From assembly GCA_041567315.1 (NCBI GenBank), contig JBFGCA010000125.1:1-13214 (forward strand): a DNA stretch of 13,214 bases. The letters run 5' to 3'. Source of the stretch: JBFGCA01 sp041567315. GTDB taxonomy: Bacteria > Acidobacteriota > Thermoanaerobaculia > Multivoradales > JAHEKO01. Positions within the stretch are counted from its first letter, which is position 1; the number at the start of each line of letters is the position of its first letter. The notes under the pieces were generated by a model. That model saw only the letters and a program-made list of their open reading frames with translations. It had not been told where the DNA came from and searched no databases. Both the position numbers and the translations under genes were made by a program. This document shows, piece after piece, positions 1-6,257 of this stretch.

Positions 1-149
1 CGTCTCCGACTTCGCCTTACCATCTAGGCGGCCCTCGCTGGCGCTGCCGGCGTTGCGCTTCCTCGACATAGTCCCCGCTATGCCTGCGTCAGCGCGCCTT
101 GGCAGCACCAACGAATGACTCGCCTATCTGGCAAGCCAAGTCGGAGACG
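1..149. repeat. 149-base imperfect palindrome (large hairpin or MITE/REP-like element)
   Basis: The first 12 bases (CGTCTCCGACTT) are the exact reverse complement of 138-149, and the symmetry continues inward. TAGGCG at 25-30 faces CGCCTA, TCGCTGGCGCTGCC at 35-48 faces a near-complement around 101-114, and CATAG (67-71) faces CTATG (78-82) around a six-base loop. The whole segment is therefore one long imperfect inverted repeat centred near 75. No reading frame in it looks coding. It could be a miniature inverted-repeat element, a REP-type hairpin or a terminator of an upstream gene. It begins at the window edge, so the left boundary is uncertain. The structure is seen directly; its identity is not known. 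Confidence 0.75.
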
Positions 150-150
150 C

Positions 151-169
151 CACACTAGTGTGACCTAGG
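151..169 (+). promoter_or_regulatory. kdsC start region: 12-base palindrome with a -10-like box
   Basis: CACACTAGTGTG at 151-162 is a perfect 12-base palindrome, and CCTAGG (164-169) follows directly before the ATG. TAGTGT (156-161) fits the TANNNT pattern of a -10 element and lies exactly 8 bases before the start codon. That spacing predicts a transcript starting only about two bases before ATG. No Shine-Dalgarno sequence is visible close to the start. The palindrome may be an operator overlapping the promoter. No convincing -35 is seen. Confidence 0.4.
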
Positions 170-715
170 ATGCCGCTGCTCGCCGACGAAGAGCTGGCCC
201 GCCGCGCCGCCGAGATCGACTGGCTGCTGGCCGACGTCGACGGCGTGCTGACCGACGGCGGCCTCTACTACGACCGCCGCGGGCCGGCGCTGATGCGCTT
301 CCACGTCCGCGACGGTCTGGGGCTCCAGCTCGCCCGCCGCGCCGGCCTCAAGGTGGGGCTGATCTCGGGGCGCGCCTCGCCGGCGCTCGACCGCCGGGCG
401 GCCGAGCTCAAGCTCGACGAGGTGATCAGCGGCACCGACGACAAGGCGGCGGCGCTGGAGTCGTTCCTCGGGCGCCACGGAACCACGCCGCGCCGGCTGG
501 CCTTCATCGGCGACGACCTGCCGGATCTGGTGATCCTCGGCCGCTGCGGGCTCTCCTTCGCCCCCGCCGACGCCGCCCCCGAGGTGCGGACGGTGGTCCA
601 CCGGGTGCTCGCGGCGCCGGGCGGACGCGGCGCCGTCCGCGAGGCGGTCGAGATCGTGTTGCGGGCCCGCGGGGTGTGGGAGGAGGTCTTCTCCACCTAC
701 ACCTTCGAGGGCTGA
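170..715 (+). CDS. kdsC: KdsC-type 3-deoxy-D-manno-octulosonate-8-phosphate phosphatase (HAD superfamily)
   Basis: 181 aa, the usual length for the C0-type HAD phosphatase KdsC, which removes phosphate from KDO-8-phosphate in the cytoplasm during lipopolysaccharide inner-core synthesis. Motif I is DVDGVLTDG (nucleophile D22, acid/base D24), motif II is the Ser of LISGR (S66), motif III is the Lys of DDK (K92) and motif IV is FIGDDLPDL (D115, D116). The C-terminal stretch APGGRGAVREAVEIVL (about 149-164) is the tail typical of KdsC. The ATG at 170 leaves only about 16 residues before the HAD core and no alternative is needed. The 3' end overlaps tatC on the opposite strand by 19 bases. Other C0 HAD phosphatases of nucleotide sugars are possible, but the GGRGAVRE tail favours KdsC. 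No other KDO gene is in the window. Confidence 0.88.
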   Translation: MPLLADEELARRAAEIDWLLADVDGVLTDGGLYYDRRGPALMRFHVRDGLGLQLARRAGLKVGLISGRASPALDRRAAELKLDEVISGTDDKAAALESFLGRHGTTPRRLAFIGDDLPDLVILGRCGLSFAPADAAPEVRTVVHRVLAAPGGRGAVREAVEIVLRARGVWEEVFSTYTFEG

Positions 716-1524
716 GCGCCGTCGGCGCCGGCAGCGGCCTCCTGGCGGGCGCGCCGGCGGCCCACCAGCGCCGCGGCCCCCACCCCCAGCAAGTAGAGGG
801 CGATCGCCGGCACCGCGAACAGACACAGGTTGACGACGTCGGGCGTCGGGGTGATGAAGGCGGCGGCGGTGAAGATCAGGACCACCGCCCAGCGGAAGTG
901 GCGGATCAGGAAGCGCGGCGTGACGACCCCGATCTGGGCCAGCAGGAAGATGAAGATCGGCAGCTCGAACATCAGCCCCAGCCCCAGCACCACGTAGAGC
1001 AGGAACCGGAAGTAGCGCTCGACGGTGATCATCGGCTGGAAGGCCGCCCCCATCCCCAGCAGGAAGTCGACCGCGAACGGAAAGGCGACGTAGTAGGCGA
1101 AGGCGCCGCCGGCCAGGAAGAACAGCGACCCGGCCAGCACGAACGGCACCGCGTGGCGCTTCTCGCGCCGGTAGAGCCCCGGCGCCACGAAGCGCCAGAT
1201 CTGGTAGAGCAGGAAAGGCGAGGCCGCGAACACCGCCGCCAGCGCCGCCACCTTGACGTAGAGCACGAAGGGATCGGTGACCCCGAGGAAGGTCAGCCGG
1301 GTGCCCTCGGGCAGCGCCCGGTAGATGGGCCGGGCCAGGAAGTCGGCGATCCGCTCGACGAACACCCAGCAGCCGGCGAAGACCACGGCGAGGGCGGCGA
1401 CCGACCACAGGACGCGCCGCCTGAGCTCCTCGAGGTGCTCGAGGAGGCTCATCCGCGCCAGCTCCTCGGAGCCTTCCTCAGAGCGCTTGCCGCCGCCCGG
1501 GGCCTTCCGGGGGACGGTGGTCAC
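697..1524 (-). CDS. tatC: Twin-arginine translocase subunit TatC
   Basis: 275 aa polytopic membrane protein, the signal-peptide receptor of the Tat pathway that exports folded proteins. The N-terminal signature EHLEELRRR (29-37) is followed by six hydrophobic segments (about 39-56, 88-108, 127-148, 172-195, 211-225, 233-254). Conserved acidic residues match those known in E. coli TatC: E33 (E15), E121 in YRREKRHAVPF (E103), E187 in FELP (E170) and D229 in PTPDVVN (D211). The GTG start at 1524 overlaps the tatA stop as GTGA, which suggests translational coupling. An alternative start is the ATG at 1452 (residue 25), preceded by GAGGAG at 9-base spacing, giving MSLLEHLEELRRR, which is where many TatC proteins begin. 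Residues 1-24 are not needed for the fold. The 3' end converges on kdsC. Confidence 0.95.
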   Translation of the reverse strand: MTTVPRKAPGGGKRSEEGSEELARMSLLEHLEELRRRVLWSVAALAVVFAGCWVFVERIADFLARPIYRALPEGTRLTFLGVTDPFVLYVKVAALAAVFAASPFLLYQIWRFVAPGLYRREKRHAVPFVLAGSLFFLAGGAFAYYVAFPFAVDFLLGMGAAFQPMITVERYFRFLLYVVLGLGLMFELPIFIFLLAQIGVVTPRFLIRHFRWAVVLIFTAAAFITPTPDVVNLCLFAVPAIALYLLGVGAAALVGRRRARQEAAAGADGAQPSKV

Positions 1525-2006
1525 GAGCGCTCGGCCCCGCCGGGCTCCGCCTTCGACCCGCCCTCGGGGTCCGGCGCGGCCCCTGGCTCGCCGGCTGGAC
1601 CCAAGGCGTCCTCGCCGCCGGTCGCTTCGGTGCCGGCCGGGGCGGCAGCGTCCGTCGGCGCCTCGGCGGCCGGCGCTTCCTGCTCGGTTCGGCTTCCGGG
1701 CACCGCTGAGGAGCTGGGCTCGGCCCGGGTCTCGGGCCGGGCCTCCGGCGGCTGGTCCGGCCGGACCTCGGGCTGGTCATCGGCACGCTCCTCACGCCGC
1801 CGCTCCGGCAGCTTCGGCGGCGAGCGGTACTCGGCGGTCGACAGCTCGACGTCGAGCGAGCGCTTGAGGTCGCTGGTGGCGCGCCGGAACTCGCCCAGCG
1901 CCCGGCCCAGGGTGCGCCCCACCTCCGGGAGCTTGCGCGGCCCGAAGATGAGCAGCGCCAGGACCAGGATGAAAACCAGCTCGGGGAAACCCAGCGATCC
2001 GAACAT
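1521..2006 (-). CDS. tatA: Twin-arginine translocase TatA/TatB-family subunit with long acidic Pro/Ala-rich tail
   Basis: 161 aa from the start chosen here. Residues 1-20 form one hydrophobic helix (MFGSLGFPELVFILVLALL), followed by the hinge FGPRKLPEVGRTLG and an amphipathic helix to about residue 55 ending RATSDLKRSLDVEL. This is the TatA/B plan: pore-forming or receptor partner of TatC. The rest (about 60-161) is low-complexity Pro, Ala, Glu and Ser without a predicted fold. An ATG five codons upstream (2021) gives MSWSPMFG. I prefer the inner ATG because family members normally begin MFG and because TATCAT, a good -10 match on this strand, overlaps the outer ATG (2020-2025). There is no clear Shine-Dalgarno for either. 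Only one TatA/B gene is present, so it may serve both roles. It overlaps tatC by a few bases. Confidence 0.9.
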   Translation of the reverse strand: MFGSLGFPELVFILVLALLIFGPRKLPEVGRTLGRALGEFRRATSDLKRSLDVELSTAEYRSPPKLPERRREERADDQPEVRPDQPPEARPETRAEPSSSAVPGSRTEQEAPAAEAPTDAAAPAGTEATGGEDALGPAGEPGAAPDPEGGSKAEPGGAERS

Positions 2007-2081
2007 CGGCGACCACGACATGATAGCGGGAAAGCCGCGTCACGGCGGCGCCGCGACCCGAAAAGCGTGGCGCCGGCGCGT

Positions 2082-2089
2082 GCTACACT
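2082..2089 (+). promoter_or_regulatory. Extended -10 promoter for the S41 protease, probably leaderless
   Basis: TGCTACACT (from 2081) carries the TG extension and a TACACT box (2084-2089), and the GTG start codon follows after exactly 8 bases. A start site about seven bases after the box would leave a leader of about two bases. This agrees with the absence of a Shine-Dalgarno sequence. No good -35 is visible; the extended -10 may compensate. Confidence 0.45.
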
Positions 2090-2097
2090 GCGCTGCC

Positions 2098-3729
2098 GTG
2101 CGACCGACCTGGCGCAAGACCGCGATCGCCCTGTTCGTCGTCACCCTGCTGACCGGCGGGCTCTTCGGCGACCGGCTGCTGGCGCTCAACGACGACGCCC
2201 GCGAGGTGCTGCGGCTCTACACCGAGCTGCTGACCGCCGCCCGCGAGAGCTACGCCGGCGAGGTCTCCTACCGCCAGCTCGTCAACGCCTCGATCGAGGG
2301 CATGGTACGCACCCTCGACCCGCACACCAGCTTCCTGAGCGCCGACGCCTACAGCACCATGCGCGACCGCCAGCAGTCGAGCTTCTTCGGGCTCGGCATC
2401 CTGGTCGGGATGCGCAACGGGCGGCTGACGGTGATCACCCCGATCGAGGGGACCCCGGCCTCGCGGGTGGGGCTCAGGGCCGGCGACGTCATCAGCGAGA
2501 TCGAGCACGAGCCCACCGAGGGGATGAACATCAACGAGGCGGTCTCCAGGCTCAAGGGGCCCAAGGGGACCAAGGTCAACATCACCATCGTCCGCCCCGG
2601 GCTCGAGGAGCCGCTCGAGGTGTCGATCACCCGCGACCGGATCCCGCAGAACTCGGTGCGCTACGCCTACATGATCAGCCCCGACACCGCCTACGTCAAC
2701 ATCTCGGACTTCAACCGCGGCACCGGCGCCGAGGTGGAGGGTGCCCTCCGCCGGCTGCGCGAGGAGGGGATGGAGCGGCTGCTCCTCGACCTCCGCAACA
2801 ACGGCGGCGGGCTGCTGGACCAGGCGATCGAGGTGGCCGAGCAGTTCGTGCCGGCGGGGGCGGCGATCGTCGAGACCCGCGGCCGCACCCGCGACTCCTT
2901 CCAGGAGTTCCGCGCCACCGAGCGCTCCACCGCCCACGAGCTGCCGCTGATCGTGCTGGTCAACGAGGGCACCGCGTCGGCGGCCGAGATCCTGGCCGGC
3001 GCCATCCAGGACCACGACGTGGGGCTGATCGTCGGGGTGCCGACCTGGGGCAAGGGGCTGGTGCAGACCGTCTATTCGCTCTCCTACGGCGCCGGGCTGG
3101 CGCTGACCACCGCCAAGTACTACACCCCGTCGGGGCGGCTGATCCAGCGCGACTACACCTCGTTCTACGACTACGCCACCTACGCCAACGGCGGCACCGT
3201 CGAGGAGCCGGAGGCGCCCGGCGCCGTGACCGAAGCCTTCTCGACCGACCTCGGCCGCAAGGTCTACGGTGGCGGCGGCATCGCCCCCGACGTCATCGTC
3301 GAGCCCGAGGAGCTGGCCCCGTACGTCCAGTACCTGCTGAGCCGCAACGCCTTCTTCGACTTCGCGGTGGCCTACCGCAACCGCCGGTCGGTCACCGAGG
3401 CGCCGATCGAGAGCCCGGCCTGGTCGCCGCCCACCGACGTGCTGGAGCAGTTCGCGGCCTGGGTGGTCGACGAGGGCCTGAGCACCCGCGAAGAGGTCGA
3501 GAACGGGCTGGCCGAGCCCCTCGACCAGGAGGTGGCCCGCCGCCAGATCCGCGCCGAGGTCCTCAACGCCGCCTTCGGCCTCGAGGCCCGCTACCGCGCG
3601 CTGGCCGACGGCGACCACCAGATCCGCCGCGCCCTCGAGCTGTTCGGCGAGGCCAGCGAGCTGCTGGTCCGCCGCCACGAAGTGGTCGACGACGCGGACC
3701 GGCCGCCGGCGGGCGGCGTGCTGCGGTAG
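2098..3729 (+). CDS. S41 family C-terminal processing (tail-specific) peptidase with PDZ domain
   Basis: 543 aa serine protease of the CtpA/CtpB/Prc group, expected in the periplasm or anchored to the inner membrane. Residues 6-24 are a basic then hydrophobic signal or anchor segment. LDPHTSFLS (about 75-83) is the usual S41 N-terminal motif. The PDZ domain runs from about 96 to 175 (GLGILV, then GLRAGDVI). The protease core contains DLRNNGGG (from D231), the catalytic Ser in TASAAEI (S294) and the catalytic Lys in WGKGLVQ (K319), with Q323 completing a Ser-Lys-Gln set. The 25-residue Ser-Lys spacing equals that of Bacillus CtpB. GGIAPDVIVEP (from about 393) is also typical. Residues about 430-543 are a helical tail. 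I chose GTG 2098 because it starts exactly at the signal segment. The frame stays open far upstream only as antisense of the tat genes. The stop lies seven bases from the convergent amidohydrolase gene. Confidence 0.93.
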   Translation: MRPTWRKTAIALFVVTLLTGGLFGDRLLALNDDAREVLRLYTELLTAARESYAGEVSYRQLVNASIEGMVRTLDPHTSFLSADAYSTMRDRQQSSFFGLGILVGMRNGRLTVITPIEGTPASRVGLRAGDVISEIEHEPTEGMNINEAVSRLKGPKGTKVNITIVRPGLEEPLEVSITRDRIPQNSVRYAYMISPDTAYVNISDFNRGTGAEVEGALRRLREEGMERLLLDLRNNGGGLLDQAIEVAEQFVPAGAAIVETRGRTRDSFQEFRATERSTAHELPLIVLVNEGTASAAEILAGAIQDHDVGLIVGVPTWGKGLVQTVYSLSYGAGLALTTAKYYTPSGRLIQRDYTSFYDYATYANGGTVEEPEAPGAVTEAFSTDLGRKVYGGGGIAPDVIVEPEELAPYVQYLLSRNAFFDFAVAYRNRRSVTEAPIESPAWSPPTDVLEQFAAWVVDEGLSTREEVENGLAEPLDQEVARRQIRAEVLNAAFGLEARYRALADGDHQIRRALELFGEASELLVRRHEVVDDADRPPAGGVLR

Positions 3730-3736
3730 CGGCGCC

Positions 3737-4684
3737 CTACCCTTCCGGCGGCGCTTGGCCCTCCAGACCGCGCAGGTGGGCCTCGGCCAGCGGTCCGAGC
3801 GACGCCAGGTCGTAGCCCCCTTCGAAGACCGCCAGCACCCGGCCGCCGCACAGCCCGTCGGCCAGAGCGCGGAGCTTGACTCCCCACTCCTGGTAGGCCC
3901 GCCGGGTGACCCTCATTGCGCCCACCGGGTCGCCACGCCAGGCGTCGAAGCCGGCCGACAGCAGCAGCGCCACCGGCGCGAACTCGCGCAGCGCCGGCAG
4001 CACCCGGTCGTCGAACGCCGCCGCGTACTCGGCGTCGCCCGATCCGGCCGGCAGCGGCACGTTGAGGGTGGCGCCGCGGCCGGGACCGCGCCCGCGCTCG
4101 CCGGCCGCGCCGGTCCCGGGGTAGAACGGGTACTGGTGGATGCTGGCGTAGAAGACGTCGGCCCGGTCCTCGAACAGATGCTGGGTGCCGTTGCCGTGGT
4201 GGACGTCGAAATCGAAGATCGCCACCCGCTCGACCCCGCGCTCGGCGCGCAGCCACTGGGCCGCCACCGCTACCGAATTCAAGTAGCAGAAACCCATCGC
4301 CACGCTCCGCTCGGCGTGGTGCCCGGGCGGCCGGACGGCCGCGAACGCCACCCGGCCCTCGCCCTCCTGCATCCACTCGGCCGCCGCCAGCGTCGCCTCC
4401 ACCGCCCCCCAGGCCGCGTCCCAGGTCCCCGGCGACAGCGGGTTGTCGGCCGAGTCGATCAGCCCGTCCCCGCGCTCGATGGCGCGCCGCAACCGCTCCA
4501 CGTACCCCTCCGCGTGGACCGCCAGCACCGCCTCCCGGGCGTCCGCCCGCGGCCCGGCCCCGACGATCTCCCGCCCCCGGCGGGCCAGCTCCTCGAGCAT
4601 CACCTCCAGCCGCTCCGGCCGCTCCGGAAACCCGAACGGCGGGCGGTGGTCGAGACAGCGGCGGTCGGTGAAGACCCGGAGCAC
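3737..4684 (-). CDS. Histone deacetylase-fold amidohydrolase (HDAC/AcuC/acetylpolyamine deacetylase superfamily)
   Basis: 315 aa, complete for the arginase/deacetylase fold, which removes acetyl groups from lysine or polyamines using Zn(II). Visible motifs in order are HPERP-like FPERPERL (19-26), RPPGHHA with the catalytic His pair H122/H123, DFDVHHGNGTQ with metal ligands D160 and H162, SIHQYPFYPGTG (181-192), LSAGFDA with metal ligand D247, and FEGGYDL with the transition-state Tyr Y291. All catalytic residues are present, so it should be active. The substrate cannot be told from sequence: protein acetyl-lysine, acetylpolyamines and acetoin-related acetyl-CoA synthetase control are all possible. 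The start is GTG at 4684 without a Shine-Dalgarno but with TATGAT eight bases upstream. It lies 133 bases downstream of the sigma gene on the same strand and could be co-transcribed. Confidence 0.9.
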   Translation of the reverse strand: MLRVFTDRRCLDHRPPFGFPERPERLEVMLEELARRGREIVGAGPRADAREAVLAVHAEGYVERLRRAIERGDGLIDSADNPLSPGTWDAAWGAVEATLAAAEWMQEGEGRVAFAAVRPPGHHAERSVAMGFCYLNSVAVAAQWLRAERGVERVAIFDFDVHHGNGTQHLFEDRADVFYASIHQYPFYPGTGAAGERGRGPGRGATLNVPLPAGSGDAEYAAAFDDRVLPALREFAPVALLLSAGFDAWRGDPVGAMRVTRRAYQEWGVKLRALADGLCGGRVLAVFEGGYDLASLGPLAEAHLRGLEGQAPPEG

Positions 4685-4692
4685 GGCGGCCG

Positions 4693-4698
4693 ATCATA
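4693..4698 (-). promoter_or_regulatory. -10-like box TATGAT for the amidohydrolase, probably leaderless
   Basis: On the minus strand TATGAT (five of six consensus bases) is followed by eight bases and then the GTG start codon. This gives the same geometry as kdsC and the S41 protease gene, and predicts a leader of about two bases. No clear -35 is visible. The region between here and the sigma gene stop (4699-4817) holds a perfect 12-base palindrome, GGCTGCGCAGCC, at 4747-4758, and no gene. Confidence 0.4.
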
Positions 4699-4817
4699 GC
4701 CGGCACGCCATCCAGCCTCTCGCTCCGCTCACGGCAGCACCGCCGCGGCTGCGCAGCCCCGCCGCCCGGCCCGCCTCCGAAACCCGCCCGGCCGCCTGCA
4801 GGCCGCGCTCCGCCGCC

Positions 4818-5441
4818 TCACCGGCGCGGCAGATGCAATCCGTGGCGCGCCAGCCTACGTTTCAGGCGGTGGATCAGCGAATCTACCGCCCCTGGCGTCA
4901 GCCCCTTGCCGAGAAGCCGGCAGATCTCACGGCTGCTGTAGCCCTCGAGCACCGCCAGCGTGAGGATCCGCAGATCGCGCCGCGGGCTCGACGACCCCAC
5001 CGCCCGCCGGCAGTGCGACAGGAACATCCGCCGCCGCTCGCGATGCAGCGCCCGCTGCTCGGGCGTCGGCCCCGAATCGGTCAACCGCTCGGCCGACAGC
5101 GCCGTCCGGCAGACCCGGCCGCCTCTCTTCACTGCCCCCGCGGCCCGCACGTGATCGAACACCACCCGCTCGGCGACCCTCCGCAGATAGGCCCCCACCT
5201 CCCGTTCCCCGCTCGCCCGGCAGCGCGCCAGCCTCGCCCCCTGCCGCTCCAGCAGCCGCAGGCAGACCTCCTGCATCAGGTCCTGCCGGTCCTCGCGGCT
5301 CAGCCGCGCCCCGCTCACCCGCGCCGCCCGCCGGATCCCGGCCTGCAACCGCGGCCCATAGACACCGAGAAACTCCTCCCACACCCCCGACCCCCGCTCC
5401 CGCGCACACCGCTTGACCAATTGACTAGCTGAACTCGACAT
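4818..5441 (-). CDS. ECF-type RNA polymerase sigma factor (sigma-70 family)
   Basis: 207 aa with only sigma domains 2 and 4, as in extracytoplasmic-function sigma factors that direct RNA polymerase to stress or envelope promoters. Region 2 spans about 22-102, including the core-binding helix DLMQEVCLRLLE (54-65) and AYLRRVAERVVFDHVRA. A linker of about 35 residues follows. Region 4 spans about 138-200 with a helix-turn-helix in YSSREICRLLGKGLTPGAVDSLIHRLKRRL. The ATG at 5441 has a strong Shine-Dalgarno (AAAGGAG, six bases upstream of the start codon). No anti-sigma gene (membrane zinc-finger type) is next to it; the following gene on this strand is the amidohydrolase. Its target promoters cannot be assigned. 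No autoregulatory -35 AAC-type motif is convincing upstream. Several Cys residues (C60, C74, C111, C144, C174) are present but do not form a recognisable metal motif. Confidence 0.88.
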   Translation of the reverse strand: MSSSASQLVKRCARERGSGVWEEFLGVYGPRLQAGIRRAARVSGARLSREDRQDLMQEVCLRLLERQGARLARCRASGEREVGAYLRRVAERVVFDHVRAAGAVKRGGRVCRTALSAERLTDSGPTPEQRALHRERRRMFLSHCRRAVGSSSPRRDLRILTLAVLEGYSSREICRLLGKGLTPGAVDSLIHRLKRRLARHGLHLPRR

Positions 5442-5728
5442 CGCGCTCTCCTTTCCGTTGTTGGAAAGAAGGCGCGCAACGGCACCCCGGCCCTCGACGC
5501 GGCCCCAGGCCGGTCGAGCGTCAGCGGTCCTTACTCTTCAGGTGACGAAGGCCAAGCGCCGGCCCGACTACGGTAGCTGCTGAAAACCTACCACGACTGC
5601 CCTTGGCTCACAACCGCATTTCCTGGACCAGGGGCCTGGGACACCAACCTACCTGGCCGCCGCCGGACTAGCCGAGAATCAAAGCGACCCTTGGCAGGAA
5701 ACACCGAGCCGCCGAGACCGCCGTCGCG
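5442..5728. other. Noncoding region between the sigma gene and the tRNA promoter, with hairpins
   Basis: No reading frame here looks coding on either strand. Visible structure: CCGTTG (5455-5460) faces CAACGG (5477-5482), which lies at the sigma Shine-Dalgarno. A hairpin has arms 5493-5504 and 5508-5518 (11 pairs, one bulge, loop CCA). CTACGGTAG is a small odd palindrome near 5567-5575, and CCTGGACCAGG lies at 5622-5632. The sigma transcript could have a long structured leader, or a small RNA could lie here. I did not recognise a known riboswitch, 6S, SRP or RNase P RNA signature. Confidence 0.4.
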
Positions 5729-5757
5729 TTGACTTCCCTCGGGGCCTTCCGTAGACT
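5729..5757 (+). promoter_or_regulatory. Housekeeping sigma-70-type promoter for the tRNA-Val/tRNA-Asp transcript
   Basis: TTGACT (5729-5734) and TAGACT (5752-5757) are separated by 17 bases, the best -35/-10 pair in the window. Transcription should begin near 5764, about 13 bases before tRNA-Val. It probably reads through tRNA-Asp and rpmG, and possibly sodA, because no terminator with a T-run is visible between them. Confidence 0.8.
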
Positions 5758-5776
5758 GTTTGTTCCGCCGGGCGGC

Positions 5777-5853
5777 GGGAGGTTAGCTCAGCTGGTCAGA
5801 GCACCTGCCTTACACGCAGGGGGCCGTGGGTTCAAGTCCCGCACCTCCCACCA
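5777..5853 (+). tRNA. tRNA-Val (anticodon UAC)
   Basis: 77 bases with the encoded CCA (5851-5853). The seven-base acceptor stem GGGAGGT pairs with ACCTCCC (5843-5849), and the discriminator is A5850. The anticodon stem CCTGC/GCAGG encloses loop CTTACAC with TAC at 5811-5813. The T-arm has GTTCAAGTC. A canonical D-arm (TAGCTCAGCTGGTCAGAGC) is present. It reads the Val GUN codons with U or a modified U at the wobble position. Confidence 0.97.
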
Positions 5854-5894
5854 GGGCCCGGGCAGCAGGGTGGGGGCCTGGCGGTCAGTCTTGC

Positions 5895-5971
5895 GGGGTC
5901 GTAGTTCAGTTGGTCAGAACGCCGGCCTGTCAAGCCGGAGGTCGCGGGTTCAAGTCCCGTCGACCCCGCCA
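5895..5971 (+). tRNA. tRNA-Asp (anticodon GUC)
   Basis: 77 bases with the encoded CCA (5969-5971). The acceptor stem GGGGTCG pairs with CGACCCC (5961-5967), and the discriminator is G5968, an aspartate identity element. The anticodon stem CCGGC/GCCGG encloses loop CTGTCAA with GTC at 5929-5931. It lies 41 bases after tRNA-Val and is surely on the same transcript. Confidence 0.97.
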
Positions 5972-6022
5972 TTCGAGTCACCGGGTCCGCCACGTCGGGC
6001 CCCGCAGTCAGCGAGGTTCCCC

Positions 6023-6178
6023 ATGCGCGACAAGATCAAGCTCGTGTCGTCGGCCGGCACCGGCTACTTCTACACCACTACCAAGAACAAGAAGGTGGCG
6101 ACCGACAAGCTGCGGCTCAAGAAGTACGACCCCAAGATCCGCAAGCACGTCGAGTTCGTCGAAGAGAAGCTCCGCTAG
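6023..6178 (+). CDS. rpmG: 50S ribosomal protein L33 (Cys-free form)
   Basis: 51 aa, the standard L33 length. The sequence MRDKIKLVSSAGTGYFYTTT and the segment KKYDPKIRKHVEFVEEKL are characteristic. The Cys pairs that bind zinc in the C+ form are missing, so this is the zinc-independent C- form. The ATG is preceded by GAGG (6013-6016) with six bases of spacing. It lies 51 bases after tRNA-Asp, and association of rpmG with tRNA genes is common in bacteria. Co-transcription with the tRNAs from the 5729 promoter is likely. Confidence 0.96.
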   Translation: MRDKIKLVSSAGTGYFYTTTKNKKVATDKLRLKKYDPKIRKHVEFVEEKLR

Positions 6179-6191
6179 CGGGGCACCGGGA

Positions 6192-6231
6192 CGCGCCGCC
6201 GCCGGACGGAGGGCCGTCCGGGGGCGGCGCG
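6192..6231 (+). promoter_or_regulatory. 18-base-pair hairpin between rpmG and sodA
   Basis: Arms 6192-6209 and 6214-6231 pair over 18 positions with one mismatch (6201 with 6222) around the loop AGGG. The stem is almost all G and C. It is not followed by a T-run, and the sodA Shine-Dalgarno begins about 12 bases later. It may act as a processing or attenuation site, a partial terminator or an mRNA stability element that sets different levels for rpmG and sodA. Confidence 0.65.
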
Positions 6232-6257
6232 CGCACAGCAGAAAGGAGACACCGACC

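Noticed and set aside
1..149. Integron attC site
   Set aside because: Size and imperfect symmetry suggested it, but I found no GTTRRRY/RYYYAAC core pair at the ends and no integrase or cassettes.
676..2097. Long plus-strand frame that would extend the S41 protease by 474 residues at its N-terminus
   Set aside because: It is antisense to tatA and tatC, both well supported, and its predicted residues are low-complexity with no family resemblance. The real signal segment starts at 2098.
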